From Anammoximicrobium sp964645045 (lineage in GTDB: Bacteria > Planctomycetota > Planctomycetia > Pirellulales > Pirellulaceae): a DNA stretch of 64,000 bases. The position numbers and the translations under genes were made by a program. Location of the stretch: NCBI GenBank assembly GCA_964645045.1, contig CAZXYZ010000010.1, positions 1-64,000 on the forward strand, given 5' to 3'. Below, one piece after another: positions 1 to 8,976 of this stretch. The notes beneath the pieces are model-generated. The model was not told the origin of the DNA and did not search any database. It saw only the letters and a program-made list of their open reading frames with translations. Every line of letters starts with the position of its first letter. Within the stretch, counting starts at the first letter, position 1.

Positions 1-110
1 GCCCGAGGGTCACGCCCGTTCCGAAACTGCGGGCGATTCCCGTGCCGGCCCCACGACATCCGCGCGCATTCGCACATCGTGCTGGAGGGATCCTAAGCGA
101 GCTGTCACCC

Positions 111-830
111 ATGAAAAAAGCAATTTTGATTGGCGCGTCGTCGGGCATCGGCCGGGCACTGGCCAAGGTGCTCGTCCGGGAGGGCTATGTCGTCGGACTG
201 GCCGCTCGCCGCATGCCGCTGTTGCTGGAACTCCAACAGGAGCTTGGGGACCGTGCCCTGGTAAAGTTCATGGATGTGGCCGACGTGCCGCGGGCGATGG
301 CCGACTTGTCCGATTGGCTTGAGGAACTGGGTAACGTGGATCTGGTCGTCCTCAACGCAGGGATGGGGCACACCAATCCCGAACTGCGCTGGGACTGGGA
401 AGACGAGACCATCCGCGTCAACGTGCAGGGGATCGCGGCCTTGGCGAACGTGGCCATGCGGCACTTCATCCAGCGTGGGGCGGGACATCTGGTGGGCATC
501 TCGTCGGTGGCCGGAGTGCGGGCGAACAGCCGGGCCCCCGCCTACTGTGCGTCGAAGGCGTTCTTGTCGACCTATCTCGACAGCCTGCGGTACCGGGCGT
601 GGCGTCTGGGACTGCCCATCGCCGTGACCGACGTCCGGCCGGGCTTCGTCGATACCGCCATGGGCCAGTTGCCTCAGCGGTTCTGGGTGGCCTCGCCCGA
701 ATTGGCGGCCGAACAGATTTACGCGGCCATTTGCCGGCGCAAGCGCCGAGCTTACATTACACGGCGCTGGATCCTCGTGGCGTGGTTGATGCGGCTGTTG
801 CCCGATTGGCTCTACCGGCGTCTGAGCTAG
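111..830 (+). CDS. Short-chain dehydrogenase/reductase (SDR)
   Basis: A 239-residue classical SDR with an NAD(P)-binding Rossmann fold. The dinucleotide motif GASSGIG lies at residues 8-14, the structural NAG motif (LNAGMGH) follows near residue 83, and the catalytic triad is a Ser in ISSVAG plus YCASK (Tyr-x3-Lys) near residue 145. An in-frame ATG at 42 would add 23 residues, but those are unlike SDR N-termini, so the start at 111 (MKKAILIGASS) is preferred. No strong Shine-Dalgarno site is visible. The C-terminus is basic and ends with an amphipathic stretch, as in SDRs of the DltE/YqjQ type. The substrate cannot be read from the sequence and no neighbour suggests a pathway. Confidence 0.9.
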   Translation: MKKAILIGASSGIGRALAKVLVREGYVVGLAARRMPLLLELQQELGDRALVKFMDVADVPRAMADLSDWLEELGNVDLVVLNAGMGHTNPELRWDWEDETIRVNVQGIAALANVAMRHFIQRGAGHLVGISSVAGVRANSRAPAYCASKAFLSTYLDSLRYRAWRLGLPIAVTDVRPGFVDTAMGQLPQRFWVASPELAAEQIYAAICRRKRRAYITRRWILVAWLMRLLPDWLYRRLS

Positions 831-866
831 CGCGAATTCGCCGCGGGCCGGTTTACGCGCCATTGG

Positions 867-896
867 GTGCGGGCTAAACTATTCGTTTGCCCGCAC
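867..896. other. Hairpin between SDR gene and small ORF
   Basis: Arms gtgcgggc (867-874) and gcccgcac (889-896) form a perfect 8-bp stem with a 14-nt loop, 37 nt after the SDR stop. No T-run follows, so it is a weak terminator candidate. The same stretch carries a possible promoter (TTTACG at 852-857, 17-nt spacer, TAAACT at 875-880) for the small gene at 940. The two readings exclude neither each other nor chance. Confidence 0.3.
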
Positions 897-939
897 GTTC
901 TGCTGTTACGGAAAACGCCTTCTTTGCGAGGATGGAACC

Positions 940-1134
940 ATGTCGAAGGACGATTCCTACGTGGCCAAGACCCAGGCGATTCGAGCTTGTGTTGCCAAGC
1001 ACCCCGGGATGGACGCCCGCCGTATTGTCGAATTTCTGGCGGCAAGAGACATTCGGGTCTCGCCTGCCCACGTGATTGTGGTCCAGACACTTGAACGGTC
1101 CGAGCGTACCGAACACGTTGTCGCCGCCTCGTAG
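940..1134 (+). CDS. Small hypothetical protein
   Basis: A 64-residue protein starting MSKDDSYVAKTQAI. The start has a GAGGA sequence at 928-932, about 7 nt upstream. The middle (AIRACVAKHPGMDARRIVEFLAARDIRVSPAHV) has the length and amphipathic pattern of a small helix-turn-helix-like or HARE-HTH-like fold: a chain of K/R-rich helices with a DARRIVEFLAA core. This fold is inferred only from the pattern. Not recognised at family level. It is flanked by a hairpin and a palindromic repeat, so it is probably monocistronic. Confidence 0.55.
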   Translation: MSKDDSYVAKTQAIRACVAKHPGMDARRIVEFLAARDIRVSPAHVIVVQTLERSERTEHVVAAS

Positions 1135-1173
1135 TTCACAGTCAGCGGGCGGACGATGTGGTCGGTGACGGTA

Positions 1174-1268
1174 CGTGGGGTAAGCTTCCAGCTTGCCGAC
1201 GCTGTCTGTCGTCAACTTACTATTTCGCTTCCGCTGCCCAGTTCGCAAGCTGGAAGCTTACGCCACGA
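1174..1268. repeat. Palindromic repeat, family 1, copy 1
   Basis: Inverted arms cgtggggtaagcttccagct (1174-1193) and a matching right arm at 1245-1268 (gcaagctggaagcttacgcc core) enclose a 48-nt loop. The same arms recur at 23861-23920 and 29262-29355. The element lies between a small plus-strand gene and the 3' end of the minus-strand esterase. The rest of the 1135-1449 gap shows nothing else recognisable. Confidence 0.85.
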
Positions 1269-1449
1269 CTAAACCGACAGCCCACCCGTCCGGGAGGGCG
1301 ATGCCGCAGGGATCGCCGCGGTTGCGGCGCAGGCCGAGGTCAACTCTCGGCACTCGACGTCCACGCCAGATCGGCGGCTTGCGTTGCCCTGCCCGGTGTG
1401 GCACGGCTTTACTCAGCCTGTGCCTGCGGATGGCTTGGCCGGCCTCGAT

Positions 1450-2334
1450 CTACTTGGTCAGGCGGTCAATCAGGTAGTCCGTGGAGTTCTTGTACAGGGG
1501 ATGCGGCCGCTCCGGATGGACGAGTACCACGTCGACGTTTACGGCTTTGAGCCGCTCTTCCAGCTTGACGCCCATCACGCCCGAGTGCGTCGGATCCTTG
1601 GGCGAAGAGCCGACGACCGGAACCTCGCCGCCGTAGAACATCGCGATCGGCGGATCGTCTTTCGAGACGAGTTCGATTGGCGAATACTCCTTGATCCAGG
1701 GCAGGACCGTTTCCCGATTGTCGATCAGGCTTTGAAAACTGGCCAGACCGAAAGCGTGGGCGCCGTAGCCGTAGTTCGGCATCCACTCGCGCAACTCTTT
1801 CGGATCGAGCGACACCTGCGCTCCGTTGACGGCGGCGCAGTACAGCCGAGTCGATTCGCGGGCGATGGGGTCGTCGCTCTTGGGGTCAGCCATGTCGTCG
1901 TGAAAGGCGAGCCAGAGCGAAGAGCAAGCGCCGGCCGAGCCTCCAGTGGCGCCGATGCGCGTCTTGTCGAGGTTCCATTCGGCGGCTTTGGAGCGGACGA
2001 ACTGCAGAGCGCGGCCAGCGTCTCCCAGAGACGCTTTCACCGGCGGCTCGACCTTGTCTTCGACGCCGTTCCGGACGTAGCGGTAATTGATGGCCACGAC
2101 CGAGATCCCTTTGGCGAGAAAGGCTTTCGGATTGGTTTTCTTGTCGCCACCCTGCCAGCCACCGCCGTGGATGTAGAACACGACCGGCGTTGGCTTGTCC
2201 GAGATCGCCTGGTAGAAATCAAGAACCTGTCGCGGATGAGTGCCATACGCCACGTCGAGCAGTTGCTTGGGTTCATCGGCCCGGATGTGCGGCGCGACGA
2301 AAAGCAGGGCAATGAAAGGAATAATTCGCTTCAT
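1450..2334 (-). CDS. Secreted alpha/beta hydrolase (BD-FAE-like esterase)
   Basis: A 294-residue hydrolase with a signal peptide (MKRIIPFIALLFVAPHIRAD). The oxyanion-hole motif HGGGW is near residue 55, the nucleophile elbow is GGSAG near residue 130, and a C-terminal His sits in HPERPH near residue 280. This HGGGW/GxSxG pattern is that of the bifunctional feruloyl/acetyl-xylan esterase and carboxylesterase families. The start at 2334 has AGGAG about 12 nt upstream; a longer frame to 2484 lacks family similarity and would destroy the signal peptide. Likely periplasmic, removing acyl groups from plant or algal polysaccharide. The exact substrate is unknown. Confidence 0.88.
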   Translation of the reverse strand: MKRIIPFIALLFVAPHIRADEPKQLLDVAYGTHPRQVLDFYQAISDKPTPVVFYIHGGGWQGGDKKTNPKAFLAKGISVVAINYRYVRNGVEDKVEPPVKASLGDAGRALQFVRSKAAEWNLDKTRIGATGGSAGACSSLWLAFHDDMADPKSDDPIARESTRLYCAAVNGAQVSLDPKELREWMPNYGYGAHAFGLASFQSLIDNRETVLPWIKEYSPIELVSKDDPPIAMFYGGEVPVVGSSPKDPTHSGVMGVKLEERLKAVNVDVVLVHPERPHPLYKNSTDYLIDRLTK

Positions 2335-2530
2335 GAGGTCGGCTCCTGGTGTGTGTTCGGTCACGTTACAAAAGACGTCTGGTTCTCGGCCCAACAGCGA
2401 GGCCCATTCTACCAGTTCCGGACGTGAAATCCACCAGGGCGCTGCCGAGGCGGCGGTTCGGCATCGGCAAAGACAGGCCGTCAAAAACTAGGCGACTTCG
2501 TCGCGTACGCCGGGGGCTCGTTCTTTTCCG

Positions 2531-3748
2531 TTAATTGAACCAGATGGCAAAGCCGATGAATTCGCCCCGGAAGACGCGTTGGAGCCGCTCCCACACGCGG
2601 GCATCGGTCAGCTGGCCCTGCTCCAGGTACGGCGACGCAGCGGTGCCTTGGACCCACAGCACCAAATCGAAAGCCCGCGGTTCCATGAACACGCGCCGCA
2701 GATTGACCCCGCGGCTCTCGCGGCCACGCCAGAACGGAACCAGAATTTTGCCCGCCAGGATCTTCTCGGTCTCGCCGATGAACTGCAGCCAGCCGTCAAC
2801 CATCTCCTGTGGCACGGCGATCCCCAGTACCCCGCGTTGTTTGGGATTGGGAATCCATTCGTGATCGTCGTCCGTTTCGGCGAGGATCTGCTTCCAGGAT
2901 TCCTGGCTGAGGGCCAGCATTTGCTCCAGATGACCCAGGGCCGTTTGCAGCCGCGCCGGTTCGCATACCGGCAGTCGGATCAAATGGATAGCCGCGATAA
3001 CATCGACGACGTTCCACTCCAGCGAATCCGCAGCGTCCTTGAGGAACGGATAGGGCGTGTCGACGTTGGCAAAAAAGACGTGGGCCGTATGGTCGAACAA
3101 GGTGCGGCCGTCGTGGGCCAGGGCGATCTCGCCAAACGCCATCAGCAAGTGGCAGTAGCCGCGCAGCCAAGCGACATCACCTCGGTCGAAGACGATCCGA
3201 AGGTCTGCACCCGCCGGCATGCCGCTGCGTCCGCCCATGTAGCGGTTCAATACGGTGGCGAGAGGATCTTCGGGGTTCCCATCTCCATCCAGATCCAACC
3301 GGACTGCCGCCAGTCGCAAGGGCAGCTTGACCTGGTCATCCCGCACGGCCGCCAGCGCCGTCTCGGCCGCCTGTAGATCGGCGATCAAGGTTTCCAGGAT
3401 CTTGCGGGCCGCAGGATAGGTCAGCGTTTCCGGTTGGGCATTGACGGGAACCGGCAGGCGGAGGAACGGGACACCCAATTGCTGGCCGCGGTCGCTGCGC
3501 AGGCCGTACCGGTGCAGGGATTGCCCCAAGTGCTCGACCGCGCGGAGAAACTGCAGTGTGCCGAGCCCGAATCGCGCCTGATCGTCCGCCGGGTTCTTCT
3601 GCAGCTCCGCGTTCAGAGCCTGTTGCCCCTCGGCCAGTTGCCCCGCATGGAGGAACCTCTCGACCAGTGGCAGTTCCGCCGCCACCGCGTTCCGGCTGCA
3701 CGCCGTTCCCACGACCAACGCCATTCCAATGATCGATACTCGCCACAT
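2531..3748 (-). CDS. Secreted TPR-like hypothetical protein
   Basis: A 405-residue protein with a signal peptide (MWRVSIIGMALVVGTACS, cleavage probably after AVAA). Residues 25-75 (FLHAGQLAEGQQALNAELQ and QARFGLGTLQFLRAVE) look like one or two TPR helices. The rest is globular and unrecognised, with LDLDGDGNPEDP near residue 160 resembling a calcium-binding dockerin/EF-hand loop. The start at 3748 has GAGAGGA about 9 nt upstream. Similar proteins of unknown function are common in planctomycetes. Convergent or same-strand neighbours give no functional hint. Confidence 0.75.
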   Translation of the reverse strand: MWRVSIIGMALVVGTACSRNAVAAELPLVERFLHAGQLAEGQQALNAELQKNPADDQARFGLGTLQFLRAVEHLGQSLHRYGLRSDRGQQLGVPFLRLPVPVNAQPETLTYPAARKILETLIADLQAAETALAAVRDDQVKLPLRLAAVRLDLDGDGNPEDPLATVLNRYMGGRSGMPAGADLRIVFDRGDVAWLRGYCHLLMAFGEIALAHDGRTLFDHTAHVFFANVDTPYPFLKDAADSLEWNVVDVIAAIHLIRLPVCEPARLQTALGHLEQMLALSQESWKQILAETDDDHEWIPNPKQRGVLGIAVPQEMVDGWLQFIGETEKILAGKILVPFWRGRESRGVNLRRVFMEPRAFDLVLWVQGTAASPYLEQGQLTDARVWERLQRVFRGEFIGFAIWFN

Positions 3749-3940
3749 GGTAAATCCTCTCGAAAAAAGTTTGTCTTGGCCGGTGCGGTGGAATCCGTCT
3801 GGGCCCACGAACCGGGAGCAAGGCTGAGAATCGCCAAACCGATCACGAGGTGCGGTTGATTGCCCATCCGCTAGTCCTTTCGATTCCTACCGCACACAAT
3901 TGAGGATGGCACAAGTCGCAGCAGCCGATTGTAACCCAAA

Positions 3941-4194
3941 GCGCAAGTTTTGAAGTTGCGCATTTACAACCACGTAGTGGTGACAGCATGTAGCCTTGGG
4001 CGTAAGCCCAAGGGACTCGAAGGAACGAATGCCGTAGCCGCGAAGCGGCGCCAGCAGGTCGATACGGCAACGATGGCTGTCGCCGCTTCGCGGCTAACGG
4101 TTCCCCTATCTTGCTATCCTTGGGCTGACGCCCAAGGCTATGTGCTACCGTCGCTTCGCGACTATCAAACAGCGCAACTTCAAAAAACGCAAGC
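3941..4194. repeat. Nested palindromic element
   Basis: Three pairs of inverted arms are nested in 254 bp: gcgcaagttttgaagttgcg (3941-3960) with 4172-4194; tagccttgggcgtaagccca (3991-4010) with 4121-4140; and ccgtagccgcgaagcggcg (4032-4050) with 4081-4100. The outer end motif gcgcaacttcaaa recurs at 32922-32934 and 35128-35140, in both cases in the decayed CHAT/DUF4058 region. The element occupies most of the 633-bp gap between divergent genes (3749-4381), which otherwise holds only the two promoter regions, not confidently located. Confidence 0.8.
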
Positions 4195-4381
4195 GAGTAG
4201 GGCGGTAACTCCCTCTCGCTGGGGCTGCGGATCCCGGACCAATCCGGCCGCAGCCCGTCGCTGGTCAGCGCTGACGAGGGGCTGGACGGGGGCTGCATCC
4301 AGGCGACGGTCTAACGACGCGCTTTACCGGCGCGGCGGCTCTTGCTACCATGACACGCATGAAATCTGGACGGATACTGCA

Positions 4382-7300
4382 ATGAATCAAGTTTTATCAC
4401 GCTTGCCAAGGCGCTGCCAGTTCGTCAAATGGCCTTTGATGCTGAGCTTTATTGTGCTTGTAATCGCCAACACCGGCACGGCGGCCGAAGCCTTGCCGGC
4501 GGCAAACACGAAGCTGGCCCGGGAATTGGAATCCCTGCGGCTGGCCATCGTCGACTTGACAGCGACGTTCCCGGATCAGTACCCCCGCGGTCCGGAGTTC
4601 CTCCAGCGGCTGGACGCCCTCGCGCGTTGTGTCGGACAAGCCGGCGCCGAGCTGCGTGCCGATGTGGCCCGGCTGAAGGAAGAGGCCCTGCTGGCCAATC
4701 CGCTGATCGCCTTCGACCGGCTGATCCTGCTAAAACGCCTGCGCGGACAGTTGGGCCTGCCGACCAATCACCAGGGCAACACGGCCTTGAAGCAGACCGC
4801 CTACGACAACGAGATCGCCGAGTTGTCGCCCGTGCGGCCCGGCGGCAAGCTGCGCACGCTGTATCAGCCCGACGGCCGGCGCTTCGTGGGCGAGATCGAC
4901 CTGCACTACGACGCCCAGCGGCTGCTGTTCACGATGCCCAACGGGCAGACCTGGCAGATCCACGAGATCGGTGTCGACGGCAGCGGGTTGCGGCAAGTGT
5001 CGCACGAAGAGCCGGAGGTCGACAACTTCGACGGCTGCTACCTGCCGGACGGCCGGATCGTCTTCGCCTCGACCGCTTCGTTCACCGGGGTTCCTTGCTG
5101 GCACGGCAAGGAGCGCGCCTGCAGCCTGTACTCGATGCGCGCCGACGGTTCCGGGGTGCGGCAGTTGTGCTTTGATCAGGACCTGGACCTGCACCCCTCC
5201 GTGCTGTCCAACGGCCAGGTGATCTACAGCCGCTGGGATTACACGGGCATCATGCACGTTTACCTGCGGCCGCTGATGGTCATGAACCCGGACGGCACGC
5301 TGCAGCGCGCCGTGTACGGCAGTAATTCGTATTATCCGAATTCGCTGTTCTATCCGCGGGCGATCCCCGGCCACCCGACCAAGGTTGCGGCGATTCTGTC
5401 GGGCTACCACGGGGTGAATCGCATGGGCGAGTTGGTGGTATTGGACACCGCCCAAGGCTGGCACAGTGCGGACGGCATCCTCGCTCGCGTGGGCCATCGC
5501 GGGGAGCCGGCGAATGCCGTGATCCGCGATGATCTGGTCGGCGCGTCGTGGCCCAAGTTCCTGCATCCGTATCCGCTGAACGACAAGTACTTCGTGGCCG
5601 CCGTTTGGCCGGGGCCGAAGAAGCCTTGGGGCATCTACCTGGTGGATGTGTTCGATAACCTGCTGCCGCTGGCGGTGGACGAAGAGTATGACTTTTTCGA
5701 GCCGATCCCGATCCAACGCACACCGCAGCCGCCCGTCATCCCCGACCGCGTGGACCTGACACGGTCCGACGCCGTGGTGTATCTGCACAATGTCTATGCG
5801 GGGCCGGGGTTGGCAGGCGTCCCGTCCGGCGCGGTCAAGCGGCTGCGCATCGCGGCCTACCACTACGGCTACCCTGGCATGGCCGGACCCGACAAGGTCG
5901 GACGAGCGGGACCGTGGGACGTGATGCGGATTCTCGGCACGGTCCCGGTCCATGAGGACGGATCGGCGGCCTTTCGTGTGCCGGCCTGTACGCCGATCTC
6001 GGTTCAGCCGCTGGACGCCGACGGCAGGGCGTTGGCGCTGATGCGCAGCTGGTACACGGCGATGCCCGGCGAGACAGCTTCCTGCGTAGGCTGCCACGAA
6101 CCGCCCCGCGACACGCCGGTCACGCGGCACGACATCGCGGCCACGCGGCCGCCCGTGGCGATCGAACCGTGGTACGGACCGCCGCGCGGTTTCGACTTTG
6201 AACGCGAGGTGCAGCCGGTGCTGGACAAGTACTGTGTCAGCTGCCACAACGGCCGGCCGCGCGACGACGGGCAGAAGATCGCCGATTTGCGGAGCGAACG
6301 TTTTGCCGTGGGCTACGAGGGTCTGCCACTGTCGAAGTTGGGCGCCAGCCGCCTGGAGCCCAGCTTGCGGGACTGCCCGGAGCGGTTCGCCCCGCACCAG
6401 CCGGAACACCTTTTGATCGGCGATCGCAAGATGCGGTACACGCCCGCCTACGAAGTTCTAGCCCCGTTGGTCCGCCGGGTGAATATCGAGGACTATGTGG
6501 GGCTGCACGTGCCGGCCGAGTACCACGCCAACACGAGCGAACTGGTGCAGATGCTGGAAAAGGGCCACCACAATGTTCGCTTGGACGCGGAAGCCTGGGA
6601 TCGGCTGGCGACCTGGATCGACTTAAACGGTCCCTGCCACGGCACGTGGGGCGACATCGCTCCGATCCCGCGCGCCGCGGACCGCCGGCGATGGGAACTG
6701 GCTCAGAGGCAGGGCGGGCCGAAAGATGATCCGGAAGCAGTTCCGGCGATCCGCCGCGCGCCCGTGGAACCGGTCCTGCCCGACGCGGCGCCGCGTCCGC
6801 CCGTCGCCGTCGCAGTCCCCGGCTGGCCCTGCGACACAGACGAAGCCCGTCGGCGCCAGCTCGCCACGGGCCCGTGGCAAAAGTCGATTGAGCTGGGCCC
6901 TGGAACATCGTTGTCCTTGGTCCGGATACCCGCGGGCCCATTCGCGCTGGGGTCGAACGAGGGCGAAGCCGACGAGTATCCGCCGTCGCGGGTCGAGATC
7001 CGCGACGATTTCTGGATGAGCACTTGCGAGATTACCAACGAGCAATTTCGCCAGTTCGCCCCGGACCACTTTTCGGGCTACTTCATGAAACGTTCGTTCG
7101 GTAACGACGGACCCGGCATCGACATGGATGGGCCGCGCCAACCGGTGGTGCGGGTTTCGTGGCAGCAGGCCATGGCGTTTTGCGATTGGCTCTCGCAGCG
7201 GAGTGGGCTACGGTTTACGCTGCCCAGCGAAGCGCAGTGGGAGTACGCCTGCCGCGCGGGCACATCGAGTCCACTGAACTACGGTGACGTGGATGCCGAT

Positions 7301-7738
7301 TTCACACGCCACGCGAACGTCGCGGACGCCGGCCTGCCGCGGATCTACAGCGTCACGGGCGGCGTCGTGGTGTTACAGGACATCCCCGCCGATACTCGCT
7401 TCGACGACGGCGAGCTGGTCACGGCCCATGTCGGCAGCTACGAGCCGAACGCTTGGGGACTGTACGACATGCATGGCAACGCGGCCGAGTGGACGCGCTC
7501 GAAATACCGGCCGTATCCTGTCGTCGAGGACGCACGGGATGCCGACCGGAATGACGAATCGAGGGTGGTCCGCGGCGGCTCGTTCCACGACCGGCCGCAC
7601 CGCTGCCGTTCGAGCTTCCGTCTGAGCTATCCGGCCTGGCAACGCGTGCATAACGTCGGCTTCCGCGTGGTTTGCGAGCCAGCCGTCGTCGCCCGGGCAG
7701 AGCTCGGCGCGGAACGGGCGCTCGGCGCGGGCCTCTGA
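4382..7738 (+). CDS. HzsA-like propeller/haem protein fused to formylglycine-generating-enzyme (SUMF1) domain
   Basis: A 1118-residue secreted protein. Order: signal peptide or anchor (about 15-35), helical region, a WD40/TolB-like propeller with repeated GSGLRQV/GSGVRQL-type blades (about 150-450), a hydrazine-synthase-alpha-like region with two c-type haem motifs CVGCH (near 568) and CVSCH (near 617), then an FGE-sulfatase/SUMF1 domain (about 838-1110; PAGPFALGSNEGE, RPVVRVSWQQAMAFCDWLS, LPSEAQWEYACRAG, VVRGGSF). Similar haem/propeller proteins in planctomycetes are annotated HzsA-related without hydrazine synthesis being implied. The start at 4382 gives the signal sequence; upstream in-frame codons run through a palindromic repeat and are rejected. 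Function unknown; a periplasmic redox or carbohydrate-binding role is inferred. Confidence 0.85.
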   Translation: MNQVLSRLPRRCQFVKWPLMLSFIVLVIANTGTAAEALPAANTKLARELESLRLAIVDLTATFPDQYPRGPEFLQRLDALARCVGQAGAELRADVARLKEEALLANPLIAFDRLILLKRLRGQLGLPTNHQGNTALKQTAYDNEIAELSPVRPGGKLRTLYQPDGRRFVGEIDLHYDAQRLLFTMPNGQTWQIHEIGVDGSGLRQVSHEEPEVDNFDGCYLPDGRIVFASTASFTGVPCWHGKERACSLYSMRADGSGVRQLCFDQDLDLHPSVLSNGQVIYSRWDYTGIMHVYLRPLMVMNPDGTLQRAVYGSNSYYPNSLFYPRAIPGHPTKVAAILSGYHGVNRMGELVVLDTAQGWHSADGILARVGHRGEPANAVIRDDLVGASWPKFLHPYPLNDKYFVAAVWPGPKKPWGIYLVDVFDNLLPLAVDEEYDFFEPIPIQRTPQPPVIPDRVDLTRSDAVVYLHNVYAGPGLAGVPSGAVKRLRIAAYHYGYPGMAGPDKVGRAGPWDVMRILGTVPVHEDGSAAFRVPACTPISVQPLDADGRALALMRSWYTAMPGETASCVGCHEPPRDTPVTRHDIAATRPPVAIEPWYGPPRGFDFEREVQPVLDKYCVSCHNGRPRDDGQKIADLRSERFAVGYEGLPLSKLGASRLEPSLRDCPERFAPHQPEHLLIGDRKMRYTPAYEVLAPLVRRVNIEDYVGLHVPAEYHANTSELVQMLEKGHHNVRLDAEAWDRLATWIDLNGPCHGTWGDIAPIPRAADRRRWELAQRQGGPKDDPEAVPAIRRAPVEPVLPDAAPRPPVAVAVPGWPCDTDEARRRQLATGPWQKSIELGPGTSLSLVRIPAGPFALGSNEGEADEYPPSRVEIRDDFWMSTCEITNEQFRQFAPDHFSGYFMKRSFGNDGPGIDMDGPRQPVVRVSWQQAMAFCDWLSQRSGLRFTLPSEAQWEYACRAGTSSPLNYGDVDADFTRHANVADAGLPRIYSVTGGVVVLQDIPADTRFDDGELVTAHVGSYEPNAWGLYDMHGNAAEWTRSKYRPYPVVEDARDADRNDESRVVRGGSFHDRPHRCRSSFRLSYPAWQRVHNVGFRVVCEPAVVARAELGAERALGAGL

Positions 7739-7752
7739 CTCCGCCGAAATAT

Positions 7753-7793
7753 CCGACCGAAGGTCTCCAGTCGACTGGGCGACCTTCGGTCGG
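7753..7793. terminator. Long hairpin after the HzsA/SUMF1 gene
   Basis: Arms ccgaccgaaggtc (7753-7765) and gaccttcggtcgg (7781-7793) pair perfectly, and the loop itself contains ccagtcgactgg. It starts 15 nt after the stop codon. There is no T-run, so it may be a repeat or a factor-assisted terminator rather than an intrinsic one. Confidence 0.5.
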
Positions 7794-7884
7794 TCCGTTG
7801 GCTCGGCGGGAGACCGGCCCCAGCGCATCGGTCTGATGTCACGTCCGTTCGCCAGGCAGGCGGCGGCTGGAACTGTAAAGCAAA

Positions 7885-8795
7885 GTGCCGGAAATCTTGA
7901 AGGCCGTCGAGGCAGAGTTGAAGGGTGTGTTGCCGCCTGAAGCGGGATCTGCCGTCGGGCAATTGTTGAATCTCGTCGAGCAGTTGGTCGCGGAGCAGCG
8001 CCACCTCCTGGCCGAAGTCCAACGGCTACAGGAGTTGCTCGATCAGAAGAAGAGGAACAAGACGACCGGCTCCAACTCGAACCAACTTCCTTCAGGTTCA
8101 TCCGATCATTCTTCCGAAAAGCAGCGCCGCAAACGGGAGCCTCCCCCACTGCGCCCCGCTACAGACCGACGCACGTTCAAGGACGTCGTCATTCATGAAG
8201 AACGCGAGTGTCCCCTGGAGCCGCAGCAACTGCCGCCCGATGCCCGCCGGTGCTCGGATGAAACGATCGCGGTGCAAGACATCCGCATCACACCACACAA
8301 CATTCGCTTTGTGCGGCACGTGTACTACTCGACCGAGGCGAGCCGGTTCTTTCGAGGTCCGCTGCCGCCGGGTTACGATGCCGGCGATTTTGGTCCTGAC
8401 TTGCGGTCGCTGATCATCGCCATGAAGTACTGTGGCAACATGAGCAAGGCGAAAATCCTGGAACTGCTGGAGAACTTCAAGGTCCAGATTCCCTCCGGCA
8501 GCGTGTCGCACCTGCTGACGAACACCGCCGAGGATTTTGCCGACGAGTACCGCGACTTGTTTCTCGCGGGGGGCAGTTCGAGGACCTACCAACACGTGGA
8601 CGACACGTCAGCCCGTGTCGCCGGTCAGTTCTGGCATACGCACATTCTCTGCAACCGGTTCTACACGCTGTACGCGACGCATCCGCACAAGGACCGGCTG
8701 ACAATTCTGGCCGTGCTGCAGAACACGCAGGCAGCGGAGTTGCAGTTTCGCTTCGACGCGACGACGCGGCAGTGGTTGAAGCAGTGGGAGCTTCG
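7885..8795 (+). mobile_element. IS66-family transposase fragment, 3' truncated
   Basis: About 300 residues of an IS66 TnpC-like transposase. Visible are the leucine-rich N-terminal coiled coil (LNLVEQLVAEQRHLLAEVQRL), the basic linker, the HVYYS and GPDLRSLIIAMKY core, and the first catalytic region HVDDTSARVAGQFWHTHILC. IS66 transposases are about 450-520 residues; here homology stops at WLKQWEL and the frame runs on into antisense TIR-gene sequence up to 8868. The start is a GTG without a clear ribosome site. No TnpA/TnpB partners and no terminal repeats are visible. It is a remnant, not an active element. Confidence 0.8.
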
Positions 8796-8947
8796 ATGGC
8801 CTTCTGCCATGGCTCGCCGGGTTGCAGACGCTCTTCGTCGAACCAATAGCGGACGCCGTCCTGCTTGAGCCGTACCGCCAGCCGGCGGACGAAATTCTTG
8901 TCCGCGCTGTTGTGCGACAGAAAGACTTGGTAGGCGATGCCGCTCAT
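8795..8947 (-). pseudogene. TIR-domain gene, N-terminal fragment
   Basis: Reading the minus strand from an ATG at 8947 gives MSGIAYQVFLSHNSADKNFV followed by a YWFDEERLQPGEPWQKAIE stretch. This is the start of a bacterial TIR domain: FLSHNSADK is the first beta strand and following loop, and WFDEERLQPGEPW matches the second conserved box. Only about 51 residues survive before the sequence joins the IS66 fragment. The catalytic Glu region and any effector or sensor domain are lost. The gene sits directly downstream (30 nt) of the cupin gene's stop codon. Confidence 0.75.
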
Positions 8948-8976
8948 CGGCAAGACACTCCTCTCCGATTCCCGGT

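Noticed and set aside
4730..6409. A 559-codon minus-strand open frame opposite the HzsA/SUMF1 gene
   Set aside because: Composition is typical of antisense shadow and the plus strand carries CxxCH and propeller motifs.
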